Source: Nostoc parmelioides FACHB-3921
GTDB taxonomy: Bacteria > Cyanobacteriota > Cyanobacteriia > Cyanobacteriales > Nostocaceae
Direction: 5' to 3'
Assembly (NCBI RefSeq): GCF_014696625.1
Contig: NZ_JACJQL010000015.1
Coordinates: forward strand, 62,001 to 126,000
DNA length: 64,000 nt
Made by a program: the position numbers and the translations under genes. The notes beneath the pieces were generated by a model. The model was not told where the DNA came from and made no database searches. It was given only the letters and a program-made list of their open reading frames with translations. Position 1 is the stretch's first letter; every line of letters starts with the position of its first letter. Shown in pieces: positions 27,194-35,629 of this stretch.

Positions 27194-28220
27194 TGTGCCA
27201 CCCACACTTTTTCAAATACATAATGAAATCGCATAAAATTAGCAAAACTTTAACCAACCAAGTTAACTCTTGATGGCCACATTTTGCATTGGCAAACCTT
27301 TCCGTAGAGTTTTAATTCTCTTTGCCCAACGGATTTACTATTTAATTGATTTTTGCAGACCATACATCCGACAAAATCTGGGTCACTAAAATAAATAGTG
27401 ACTGACAAATCTTGTCTCAGCAGCCTACCTAGTCCGCGTGAATTTTGCTGACATCTTATATCGGGAGCCATGCTTACGCTCAACGCAAGCTCGAAACTTG
27501 CAGCAACTTCTCCCATGAGAGTTGCCTAGCTCCAAATAAAGAGTTCTGATCGTCAAGAAAAGAGACCAGAAAATACTTTCTTGATTCTAATCTTGACAAT
27601 GCACTATTTTCGACTCACCACACAAGAAAATTAATATCACTTGAAAAGTGATCTAATTTCGTGCGGCGAATACTTGAAAAATTTAAAATCCTTACATTTT
27701 AGCGTAACACAACAACTCAAACTTTGAAGCCAACTTTGAGGCTAAATTTCAAAATTTCTAGATGGTTACACAGAGGTTAGAAGAACTTAGTCTTAACCTA
27801 AAAATAACTAATGTGTAAGAAGTAATAGTGAAAACAATGACTGTATATCTGGGGTTGTATTCCAGGCCACTCAAGATATGTATCCTGCAACTCAGATTTT
27901 GAAGATCTACGAATTATCTGAAGACAACAAGGACTTTTTGCTATTCATGCAAAAGTATAATTTTTTACAAAATAAATTTTCTTATGGTCAGTACGTAGCC
28001 ATCAGTCAAGTTCAGTAGAGATTAACAAATTCAGGACAGGGGGAAAATCAATTCAAAATTCAACAATTGTTGCTCAATCCCCCATCTCCAGTGCCTAATC
28101 CCTTATTCCAGCAGAGAAAATGAGAATATCCCAAGCAAAACCTTGCACAGGCACAGGCTTATCTTAAAATGAGTATAGGATATGTAAACTTTCGTAACCA
28201 AAGTCAGAGTCCGCCAATCC
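27194..28220. other. Long intergenic region, about 1 kb
   Basis: The longest gene gap in the window, between the small membrane gene and sds. An 88-codon reverse frame at 27250-27516 does not look like a protein. A 46-codon forward frame at 27878-28018 does, and is listed separately. CTCAATCCCCCATCTCCAGT near 28072 resembles STRR DNA. The region could hide an RNA gene; I could not recognise one. Confidence 0.4.
27878..28018 (+). CDS. Possible small protein or gene remnant
   Basis: An ATG-to-TAG frame of 46 codons with protein-like composition: YELSEDNKDFLLFMQKYNFL is followed by YGQYVAISQVQ. The frame remains open 22 codons upstream without a start codon and reads SGVVFQATQDMYPATQ, which also looks protein-like. 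There is no ribosome-binding site. It could be the tail of a decayed gene. No family is recognised. Confidence 0.25.
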   Translation: MYPATQILKIYELSEDNKDFLLFMQKYNFLQNKFSYGQYVAISQVQ

Positions 28221-29192
28221 ATGACCCCAGCCACCTCCCTGTTTACCCCTGTGGAAGCAGACCTGCGAATGCTAGCAGATAACCTGAAACAGCTAGTTGG
28301 AAATCGCCACCCCATTTTGTTTGCGGCAGCCGAACATTTATTCGGAGCTGGGGGAAAGCGTATCAGACCAGCAATCGTGCTGCTGATATCAAGAGCAACA
28401 ATGTTAGAGCAAGATATTACGCCGCGTCACCGACGGCTAGCCGAGATTACAGAAATGATTCATACGGCCAGCTTAGTACACGACGACGTGGTAGATGAAT
28501 CTGAAGTACGGCGAGGCGTACCCACCGTTCACAGTTTGTTTGGTAATCGAATTGCCATCCTAGCAGGAGATTTCTTATTTGCTCAATCTTCCTGGTATTT
28601 AGCAAACTTGGACAATTTGCAGGTGGTGAAGCTTCTCTCAGAAGTCATTATGGATTTGGCTACTGGAGAAATTCAGCAAGGGCTGAACCGCTTTGACGCG
28701 AGTATTTCCATCGAGAACTATATCGAGAAGAGCTACTACAAGACAGCTTCCTTAATTGCTAACAGCTCTAAAGCTGCTGGTTTATTGAGCGAAGTTTCCC
28801 CAGAAACTGCCGAACATCTCTACGCCTATGGTCGTCACTTGGGCATAGCATTTCAGATTGTCGATGACATTTTAGATTTCACCAGCACCACAGACACTCT
28901 TGGTAAACCGGCTGGGTCTGATCTCAAAAGTGGCAATCTCACCGCACCGGTTTTATTTGCTCTAGCGGAAAAACCATACCTAGAAGTGCTGATTGAACGA
29001 GAGTTTGCCCAAGAAGGAGATTTAGAACAAGCACTAGAACTCATCCAACATAGTCAAGGCATACAGAAAGCAAGAGATTTAGCTGCTCACCACACCAAGT
29101 TAGCAATTGAGCATCTAACGACTCTGCCAACTTCGGAATCTCATCAAGCACTAATCAACATAGCTGAATACACACTAAGCCGATTATATTAG
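28221..29192 (+). CDS. sds: Solanesyl diphosphate synthase
   Basis: A 323-residue trans-prenyltransferase. The first Asp-rich motif is SLVHDDVVDESEVRRG near residue 91 and the second is FQIVDDILDFTST near 215; GGKRIRPAIVLL near 49 is also conserved. It builds the long side chain used for plastoquinone. Small residues before the first DDxxD (TASLVHDD) fit a long-chain product. In the Anabaena genome, from memory, the gene at this place is annotated sds. A bidirectional terminator follows. Confidence 0.92.
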   Translation: MTPATSLFTPVEADLRMLADNLKQLVGNRHPILFAAAEHLFGAGGKRIRPAIVLLISRATMLEQDITPRHRRLAEITEMIHTASLVHDDVVDESEVRRGVPTVHSLFGNRIAILAGDFLFAQSSWYLANLDNLQVVKLLSEVIMDLATGEIQQGLNRFDASISIENYIEKSYYKTASLIANSSKAAGLLSEVSPETAEHLYAYGRHLGIAFQIVDDILDFTSTTDTLGKPAGSDLKSGNLTAPVLFALAEKPYLEVLIEREFAQEGDLEQALELIQHSQGIQKARDLAAHHTKLAIEHLTTLPTSESHQALINIAEYTLSRLY

Positions 29193-29241
29193 TCAATTTT
29201 AAAATTTTCGATTTTAAATTAGCGATTGTTGACATTTGCAA

Positions 29242-29289
29242 TTTTGGATGTGGGATGTATTGAAAAAATCCCACATCCAAAATTTTTTT
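29242..29289. terminator. Bidirectional terminator between sds and the converging gene
   Basis: TTTTGGATGTGGGAT and ATCCCACATCCAAAA form a perfect 15-bp stem around an 11-nt loop, followed by seven T residues on the forward strand. It lies between two convergent genes, and the A-run in the loop side serves the reverse strand. Confidence 0.9.
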
Positions 29290-29761
29290 AGGCAATATCT
29301 GGGGGTATAGGTTTAGGCGATCGCTGTTTTTTTAACTGTTGCTGTATGCGTTTCTGGAAATCACGACGACGTAACTCAAAGGTGTGAGTGGTCTTACCCG
29401 GTGTTTCCAAAAAAACGATACTATCTACGGGTTCTAAAGCCACCAATTGGAACAAAATGTGGGTAACTGGGGTGATCATGCCACTAATGTGAGGGTCTAG
29501 CCCAGCAGGTGAGATTAGAGAAACATCCTGTATGGTAGGGAAAGCGTAAACAACACGCTTTTCGATTCCTGGGTTTGCTCGATTGCTCAATGTAGTCAAG
29601 ACCCAGCTACCTTCTGAATCTTGAAGAATGTAGTACTGGGTGTGACGCAACTTTTGAGCGATCGCCACAAGCAAAGGAGCAATTGCTGCAACAAGATGTG
29701 GTGTAACGCCATCATTGGGTGCATTGTTAATCAGCAATTGTATTTGTGCTTCTAAATCCAT
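29288..29761 (-). CDS. Conserved hypothetical cyanobacterial protein
   Basis: A 157-residue soluble protein. No named domain is recognised. Notable segments are TPHLVAAIAPLLVAIAQKL near residue 20 (helical), the strand-rich YYILQDSEGSWVLTTLSNR and FPTIQDVSLISPAG, and a basic C-terminus ending KKQRSPKPIPPDIA. Its coding sequence contains the HetR-like site of the divergent hetZ gene at 29491-29505. From memory it corresponds to all0097 of Anabaena 7120. Confidence 0.7.
   Translation of the reverse strand: MDLEAQIQLLINNAPNDGVTPHLVAAIAPLLVAIAQKLRHTQYYILQDSEGSWVLTTLSNRANPGIEKRVVYAFPTIQDVSLISPAGLDPHISGMITPVTHILFQLVALEPVDSIVFLETPGKTTHTFELRRRDFQKRIQQQLKKQRSPKPIPPDIA
29491..29505 (+). promoter_or_regulatory. 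HetR-like recognition site, probably for hetZ
   Basis: GAGGGTCTAGCCCAG resembles the published HetR site of the hetP promoter (GAGGGGTCTAACCCCTC): GGG and CCC arms around a 5-nt TCTAG core. It lies 464-478 bases before the hetZ ATG, a distance compatible with the far-upstream hetZ transcription start reported in Anabaena. It is inside the antisense coding sequence. The match is seen; HetR binding is inferred. Confidence 0.6.
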
Positions 29762-29968
29762 AATTACTTGTCAACGGCTCCTGGGTAATGGCAATAACAT
29801 TTATCAAAATGTGATCTCTCCCACTACAGTTGGGAATAATAAAATCAACCACATCCTCATTACAAATTGGTATGCGTTTAGTTTATCCGCAAAACCATAA
29901 AGCCAGTACCCGCAGTCGTCACAGGTTGTATGTAAGTTTATTGTTAGGGTCTAGTGAAAGTCGAGACT

Positions 29969-31174
29969 ATGAATTCAGCCGCAACAGCAACTATTCCAAC
30001 CGCAAATCTTCTGGAAGAAAACTCTTTTGGTACAGAGGTCATCTTCAAACTGATTTACAAAGAGCTAAAACAGTTTACCAAAGCTTCCGACCAGAATTGT
30101 CATGATGTAGCAAATCGTATCACTACAGAAGTATACCGAATTTGTACCGAAAGTAAACGGATTCAAGCTTCTGGTGCTGTAGAAAGTTCAGCCATGACCC
30201 TAGCCAAGCATCGGCTACAACAATGTTTGAGATATTATCAACAAGGTTCTAACCGAGGCAGAGTCGAGCTACACAGCACACTCAGCGCTATTATTTATCG
30301 TTACATTAATCCCCCTCAGCGCCAATTAAGTTACCAAGGGCGGCTGACTATTATAGAAGATTTCTTACAAAGTTTTTATTTAGAAGCATTAAACGCTTTT
30401 CGCCGCGAAAATCAACTCGGCCCTACCTACCGTCCCCAAACTCTTCTAGAGTTGGCAGAGTATATGGCATTTACCGAGCGCTATGGTAAGCGCCGGATTC
30501 CTTTACCCGGAAGACAACAACAATTGATTATCCTGCGGGCGCAAACTTTCTCCCAACAGCAACCACCAGAAACCAACGTCGATATTGAACAAGCCGCCGA
30601 AGGTAGCTCTAATGATGGTGATGGTACATGGGAAGAACCAGCAGTACAGCGCTTACGCTCTGCAATGGCTACCCAACCAGAACCAGAACCAGAAGAAGAC
30701 ACCTTACGTTCTGTAGTGATTACAGAATTAATGGACTATCTGGAGCAGAAACAACAATCTGACTGTGCTGATTACTTTTCTTTACGTCTTCAGGATATGT
30801 CAGCTCAAGAAATTGAGAACGTTTTAGGTTTAACTCCACGTCAGCGAGATTACTTACAGCAACGCTTCAAGTATCATTTGATTCGGTTCGCTTTGCTACA
30901 TCGCTGGGAATTAGTCCACGAATGGTTAGAAGCTTCCTTAAATACTAATTTGGGTTTGACTCCTCAACAATGGGAAGCTTACACAGCAGAGCTAGACGAC
31001 AAACAAAGGTCTCTATTAGATTTGAAACAACAAGGTCAACCAGATGAAAAAATTGCCAAAACTTTAGGGTTATCAATGGCACAACTACAGAAACGGTGGT
31101 TTAAGATTTTAGAACAAGCTTGGGAAATTCGTAATTCCCTAGTGTCCGGATCAAGTGCATCTACTCATGAATAG
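29969..31174 (+). CDS. hetZ: Heterocyst differentiation protein HetZ
   Basis: The predicted product from ATG 29969 is 401 residues, the length recorded for HetZ, which is required for early heterocyst differentiation. The call rests on length and on the arrangement hetZ-patU5-patU3. An in-frame GTG at 29954 is upstream but gives 406 residues. The N-terminal half is helical; an acidic spacer (about residues 215-245: EPEPEEDTLRS) leads to a C-terminal half with two helix-turn-helix-like segments (LSAQEIENVLGLTPRQRDY and PDEKIAKTLGLSMAQLQKRW) resembling sigma region 4. HetZ acts with HetR upstream of pattern formation. Its end overlaps the next gene by 8 nt. Confidence 0.85.
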   Translation: MNSAATATIPTANLLEENSFGTEVIFKLIYKELKQFTKASDQNCHDVANRITTEVYRICTESKRIQASGAVESSAMTLAKHRLQQCLRYYQQGSNRGRVELHSTLSAIIYRYINPPQRQLSYQGRLTIIEDFLQSFYLEALNAFRRENQLGPTYRPQTLLELAEYMAFTERYGKRRIPLPGRQQQLIILRAQTFSQQQPPETNVDIEQAAEGSSNDGDGTWEEPAVQRLRSAMATQPEPEPEEDTLRSVVITELMDYLEQKQQSDCADYFSLRLQDMSAQEIENVLGLTPRQRDYLQQRFKYHLIRFALLHRWELVHEWLEASLNTNLGLTPQQWEAYTAELDDKQRSLLDLKQQGQPDEKIAKTLGLSMAQLQKRWFKILEQAWEIRNSLVSGSSASTHE

Positions 31175-31304
31175 TGACTCAGAATCTTTGCAACAGTACT
31201 TACTCGGTTTGTTGGCATCCACTGTCAACAAACACGAGAATAGTAGGGAAAGTTGTCAAGGAATCGACGGGGAAATCCTCTTCAACTTGCTACTTCACAA
31301 ATGA
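31167..31304 (+). CDS. patU5: PatU5, N-terminal half of a split PatU
   Basis: A 45-residue protein from ATG 31167, overlapping the end of hetZ by 8 nt. It starts MNSDSESLQQYLLGLLAST and ends ILFNLLLHK. In Nostoc punctiforme PatU is a single protein; in Anabaena 7120 it is split into PatU5 and PatU3, which act in heterocyst spacing. The TGA at 31302 ends this part. The frame is the same as that of patU3, with a second in-frame TGA at 31341 in between. Short length makes the call rest on context. Confidence 0.7.
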   Translation: MNSDSESLQQYLLGLLASTVNKHENSRESCQGIDGEILFNLLLHK

Positions 31305-31361
31305 GGTAAGCATAATTTGAAAAGGCAGCCCCAAACCTTTTGATTAGGAGAAATTCCTACT

Positions 31362-32138
31362 GTGCAAGAACGTTTTCAAGCCGTAATCAAGCGTCGTTTA
31401 CAGATTCACATCGAAAACCACCCACCTCTATTCCCCTGGGAAAGCCAAATAGTTGATTACCCAGATTATATAGAAGAGCCATCATTGGCTTTAGCTCCTA
31501 ATTGGGGATGGTTAGCCCAGCAAACAAAACTGAATCTACCGGTGAATCTACCAGAAAGAGTTTTCCAAGAAATCTTGGAAAAGTGTCAGCAAATGGTGGC
31601 ATCTTCACTGCCCTTAGGCGCAAAATTAGTTCAGGTAGTGGAAGGTTTCTTCCCTAACGAGTCACAAACAATCAATGACTTAGCTGGGTTAGTACTGCGA
31701 ACCAACTATCGATCGCCAGAAAGTCTGGATACAATGCCTAATATTCAGAGTGATTATGCAGATTTAGACTCTCGTCAACAAATGGCGTTGTCTTTGTTGG
31801 CTGCTAAACAGTTGCTAGCTAACTTAACTTTGCCAGTGTCAGCCACTCAACCAGTGGTAGAAAGACTTTGGCTGACTAGCCTTGGTGCTTTAACTTTGCG
31901 GGTAGAATACTACGCCAAAGGTGATGTTACCCAGTTAGTTGTCCACAGTGATTTACCTACTCAAGGTATTTTGACACTCCAAGGTAATGGCAGTATTGCG
32001 ATCGCCCAGTCATCAAGCCCAGGATGTTTGAGTGTAGAGTTAACCTGTAAACAACTCCAACCATCTTATACATTAGAGGTTGATTGCCCCGAACTCGATC
32101 AGCAACCATTGCTGTTTGTCATTAATCCCGCGACATAG
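31362..32138 (+). CDS. patU3: PatU3, C-terminal half of a split PatU
   Basis: A 258-residue protein starting with GTG at 31362 behind TTAGGAGAAATTCCTACT. It has no familiar domain. Aromatic and acidic segments near the N-terminus (FPWESQIVDYPDY, NWGWLAQQ) are followed by a helical middle (MVASSLPLGAKLVQVVEGFF) and a beta-rich end (LGALTLRVEYYAKGDV, SLSVELTC-like strands). Its position 57 bp behind patU5 and its length fit PatU3 of Anabaena 7120, which influences the pattern of heterocysts together with HetZ. A long hairpin follows at 32359. Confidence 0.8.
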   Translation: MQERFQAVIKRRLQIHIENHPPLFPWESQIVDYPDYIEEPSLALAPNWGWLAQQTKLNLPVNLPERVFQEILEKCQQMVASSLPLGAKLVQVVEGFFPNESQTINDLAGLVLRTNYRSPESLDTMPNIQSDYADLDSRQQMALSLLAAKQLLANLTLPVSATQPVVERLWLTSLGALTLRVEYYAKGDVTQLVVHSDLPTQGILTLQGNGSIAIAQSSSPGCLSVELTCKQLQPSYTLEVDCPELDQQPLLFVINPAT

Positions 32139-32358
32139 CTGAAATTACCACCGCTAGCACAATAGAGATGAAGGTAGAAAGAAGCTGGAGGTAGTACATC
32201 TTCTAGCATTAGCTTTTGTACCTCTTTCAACTGATGGTTGATTAGTGCCAATAGGTGGTTTCATGGTCAATATTTTTCTCAATCAAGGGTCATTAGGGCT
32301 TCTACGATAACCCGCAGCGAGAATGAAAATTTACAACTTACCTATACTCCCAAAAGTT

Positions 32359-32402
32359 ACTTTCGGGGAGTTCCTGCTTTCTTAGAGGAACTTCCCGAAA
32401 GT
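32359..32402 (+). terminator. Long hairpin before the transglutaminase-like gene
   Basis: A 17-bp stem with one G-T pair, ACTTTCGGGGAGTTCCT against AGGAACTTCCCGAAAGT, around a 10-nt loop. It may end hetZ-patU transcription (220 bp after patU3) or act as a leader structure 44 bp before the next start. There is no long T-run. The rest of the 308-bp gap (32139-32446) holds no ORF. Confidence 0.5.
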
Positions 32403-32446
32403 TTGTATCTATAAGCATCTACTTTATTTCTTGACTGACAATAGAA

Positions 32447-34804
32447 ATGTTTAAATTAACCAGGATGAATCAATTTTGGCGTTTACCTGTAAGTCTTGAT
32501 TGGGGACAAAATCACCAGGGTTCGCCTTTGATGGAAGTAGAAAATTCCATCTCGCTGCGGGTACTAGTGCTAGCGTTGGTAATTACTGGAATTGTGGCTA
32601 TGGATATTGCCGCAGGGACTACATTTAGTTTCTGGGCAATACCCATAAGTGTAGTTGGAACAGTTTGGGGTTATTATCATCGCCGCAAACCCAATATTCC
32701 CATCAAGTTTTGCATTGCTATGGGAATGTTAATCGCGCTGGGAGCTTTCTTTGGGCGATTATTTGGCGAATTAAATGATACGCGGTTGGCTTTAGCTGAG
32801 TTATTAATTCAATTACAAGTCCTCCACAGTTTTGATGTACCTCGTCGCAAAGACTTGGGTTATTCAATTGTGATTGGGTTGATTTTGTTGGGTGTGGCCG
32901 CAACATTAAGCCAAACCCTGGCATTCGCACCTGTTTTATTATTGTTTTTAGCGATCGCCATCCCCACTTTAGTTATGAATTACCGTTCCCAATTGGGGTT
33001 GGGGAATTCAAAAGTCAAAAGTCAAAAGTCAAAAGAAACTAAATTATCCTCTGGTTTACCTACTTATTTTTTATTGTTTGGTGTGGTTGTGGGGTTAGGC
33101 TTGGTAGTCTTTGCCTTGTTACCCCGATTCCCTGGCTATCAACTGCGGACTTTTCCTGTGAGTTCACCTATCGAGGTCAACCAAAGTTTTACTGGCCGCA
33201 GCATTATTAATCCTGGTTATGTTCGCCAAGGTAATGCTGACAATCAAGGTAATGGTCGTGGTGAAAATGAACAACGCGGAAATGGTCAACCAGGAAAGGT
33301 AGATGATAGCTTCTATTACGGGTTCAATAACCAAATTAACCAAAACCTGCGGGGAGAGATGAAACCCAAGGTAGTGATGCGGGTGCGATCGCAAGCTGAG
33401 GGATTTTGGCGAGTTTTGGCTTTTGACCGTTATACAGGTAAGGGTTGGGATATTTCCCGTAATGATGATGTGACAACCCTAAGGCGATCGCCTTGGTCTT
33501 ATCAAATATATTTATCACCACCGCCAATATCTGGCAAAACTAGGGAAGTAGTGCAGACTTACACTGTAGTGTCGGATTTGCCTAACCTGATTCCCGCTAT
33601 GTCTTATCCCAGGGAAGTTTACTTTCCCACACCGATGATTGCTGTTGATAAAGAAGGTGGGTTACGCGCACCTGTAGGTTTATCTGAAGATTTGACCTAT
33701 ACAGTTATTTCCGACGTACCTTACCGCGATCGCACTTTACTGGGAAAAGCTACTAACGATTATCCCGATAGCATCAAAAATTATTATCTACAAATTCCTC
33801 CAGAAATTGCGTCTAAAGTTAAGCAACGTACCGAAGAAATTTTAGCCGATTACGATCAACAACTGGTCTGGAAATCGCAAACTCAAAAGACTTTGGATTC
33901 CGACTATGAGAAGGCGCTTTATTTAGCGCAATACCTCAAACAAAACTATTCCATCCCCGAAAATCCTTTAGGATTGCCGTATTTGGGAGAAAAGGAAGAT
34001 TTAGTAGAAGCGTTTTTGTTCAAACATAAAGGTGGTTATCCAGACCACTTCTCCACAGTTCTGACGGTAATGCTACGGTCTATTGGTATCCCCGCGCGGT
34101 TAGTGGCTGGGTTCAGTGCGGGGGAATTCAATCCATTTACAGGGATGTATGTTGTACGTAACACTGATGCTTACGCAATGACAGAAGTGTATTTTCCTAA
34201 ATATGGTTGGTTTACTTTCGACCCAATTCCCAATCATCCCCTGATTCCGCCTTCAGTTGAAGATGTGCAGACCTTTAGTGTATTGCGGCAATTTTGGCAA
34301 TGGGTGGCTGGATGGTTGCCTACTCCGGTGACAGGTTTGTTTAATACTATATTTGGGACATTATTTAGTTGGATTGGTAAGGCGATCGCTTGGTTCTTTA
34401 CTCTGTTTACTCAAGGTTGGTTTGGTGTATTAACTGGCTTACTTGTAGGAACGACAACCGCTTTCTTTGGTTGGTTAGGTTGGACACAGTGGAGAGAATG
34501 GCGTAACCATCGCCGATTACGTCAACTACCACCAATGGAAAGCCTTTATCAACAAATGCTGCAATGGACAGCTAAAAAAGGTTTGGGTAAACATCCAGCC
34601 CAAACACCCTTAGAGTATGCCCAAGTATCCTATCACCATCATGGAAGTACCACCGCCCAAGTTATCGACGAGATTTGTCAAGCCTATGTTGGCTGGCGGT
34701 ATGGTGGTCAAAAGCCTAACTTAAATCAACTGCGACAAAAATGGGAAGAGTTAACAATTCAAAATTCAAAATTCAAAATTCAAAAAGATAGGGAGCGAGA
34801 GTAG
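32447..34804 (+). CDS. TgpA-like membrane protein with a degenerate transglutaminase domain
   Basis: A 785-residue protein. An N-terminal block of about six helices (residues 30-240, DUF3488-like) is followed by an exterior region, a transglutaminase-like domain (about 470-600), one or two further helices (about 625-680) and a C-terminal DUF4129-like segment. Where active enzymes have Cys the motif reads GGYPDHFSTV (Pro532), and where they have DAHAW it reads DAYAM (Tyr576); only the Asp in FDP (Asp592) remains. Peptidase or transferase activity is therefore unlikely. STRR-like heptamers are in the coding sequence at 33010 and 34757. Upstream are hetZ-patU; co-function is not shown. Confidence 0.85.
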   Translation: MFKLTRMNQFWRLPVSLDWGQNHQGSPLMEVENSISLRVLVLALVITGIVAMDIAAGTTFSFWAIPISVVGTVWGYYHRRKPNIPIKFCIAMGMLIALGAFFGRLFGELNDTRLALAELLIQLQVLHSFDVPRRKDLGYSIVIGLILLGVAATLSQTLAFAPVLLLFLAIAIPTLVMNYRSQLGLGNSKVKSQKSKETKLSSGLPTYFLLFGVVVGLGLVVFALLPRFPGYQLRTFPVSSPIEVNQSFTGRSIINPGYVRQGNADNQGNGRGENEQRGNGQPGKVDDSFYYGFNNQINQNLRGEMKPKVVMRVRSQAEGFWRVLAFDRYTGKGWDISRNDDVTTLRRSPWSYQIYLSPPPISGKTREVVQTYTVVSDLPNLIPAMSYPREVYFPTPMIAVDKEGGLRAPVGLSEDLTYTVISDVPYRDRTLLGKATNDYPDSIKNYYLQIPPEIASKVKQRTEEILADYDQQLVWKSQTQKTLDSDYEKALYLAQYLKQNYSIPENPLGLPYLGEKEDLVEAFLFKHKGGYPDHFSTVLTVMLRSIGIPARLVAGFSAGEFNPFTGMYVVRNTDAYAMTEVYFPKYGWFTFDPIPNHPLIPPSVEDVQTFSVLRQFWQWVAGWLPTPVTGLFNTIFGTLFSWIGKAIAWFFTLFTQGWFGVLTGLLVGTTTAFFGWLGWTQWREWRNHRRLRQLPPMESLYQQMLQWTAKKGLGKHPAQTPLEYAQVSYHHHGSTTAQVIDEICQAYVGWRYGGQKPNLNQLRQKWEELTIQNSKFKIQKDRERE
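33010..33035 (+). repeat. AAAAGTC heptamer array inside the coding sequence
   Basis: About 3.7 copies of AAAAGTC encode a basic SKVKSQKSKETK segment in a loop between membrane helices of the TgpA-like protein. Confidence 0.75.
34757..34784 (+). repeat. ATTCAAA heptamer array at the end of the coding sequence
   Basis: Four copies of ATTCAAA encode IQNSKFKIQK near the C-terminus of the TgpA-like protein; the same unit also occurs in intergenic DNA at 44902-44932. Confidence 0.75.
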
Positions 34805-35176
34805 TTATTAGAGACCAATCTTCTATCAAGTTGCTGTAAACGTCTATCTTGTTCAGCTTATTTTTGTCGTAGATATCACTTACCTTAGACATTTCCCCCA
34901 AGATATTCAAATCTTGGGGAAGAGGAAAGTCGTCATCAATTACCTTTAGATAGTATTTGTACTGTCAACTTGGCACTAGCTCTTGTTGATTGGTTAGCGC
35001 CTGTGTCTTTGGGAATATTTTAAGTAAATTTGACTAATAAATAGCTAAAAAAAGCTTGGGTCAGATAAAAACTCAACGTGGCTAAATGTAATGCGTTGTA
35101 ACTCTTATTTTTTCGGGATAACATGAGAATACAATCCTCTTTAGTTTAGTACACCACATAAGGTGTCAGTTTTTTT
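34805..35176. other. Intergenic region with a small hairpin
   Basis: CCCCAAGAT (34896-34904) and ATCTTGGGG (34911-34919) form a perfect 9-bp stem with a 6-nt loop, a possible terminator without a T-run. The remainder leads to the RemA-family gene; TAAGGTGTCAG precedes its start. No ORF was seen. Confidence 0.5.
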
Positions 35177-35443
35177 ATGGAAATACAGTTAATTAATATC
35201 GGTTTTGGCAACATTGTATCTGCTAACCGAGTAGTTGCCATTGTTAGTCCGGAATCAGCACCTATCAAGCGGATCATCACCGATGCTAGGGACAAAAATC
35301 AGTTAATTGATGCGACTTATGGTCGCAGAACCAGAGCTGTAATTATCACTGATTCCAGCCACGTAATTTTGTCGGCGATTCAACCGGAAACGGTAGCAAA
35401 TCGGTTCGTCATTTCCCGCGAGCATCAGAGTGTAGAAAATTAG
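35177..35443 (+). CDS. RemA family (DUF370) regulator
   Basis: An 88-residue protein, nearly all of it the DUF370 domain: [20 protein letters not shown] at the start, then [22 protein letters not shown] and [12 protein letters not shown]. In Bacillus the homologue RemA is a DNA-binding activator of extracellular matrix genes and is encoded beside gmk, as here (186 bp apart). Function in cyanobacteria is not established. The size is as expected for the family. Confidence 0.85.
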   Translation: MEIQLINIGFGNIVSANRVVAIVSPESAPIKRIITDARDKNQLIDATYGRRTRAVIITDSSHVILSAIQPETVANRFVISREHQSVEN

Positions 35444-35629
35444 TTGGGGGAAGGAGTAAAAACCCGCCCATATTTCCACCACATCAGCAGTACTATGTGA
35501 ATTAGACAAGTTTTCTGTCACTCGTGCTACAAATTCGTTAGTTAATGTTTGCGCTGGTAACGTAGATTAGATTAAATTACTAACTTATCTAATGAATGAT
35601 GTTTCTTGATTAATTCACAGGTTTAACGG

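Noticed and set aside
27250..27516. 88-codon reverse ORF in the long gap before sds
   Set aside because: Composition is not protein-like, there is no ribosome-binding site, and no family is recognisable.
29830..30105. 91-codon forward ORF overlapping the start of hetZ
   Set aside because: It is out of frame with hetZ, without a ribosome-binding site, and reads as a shadow.
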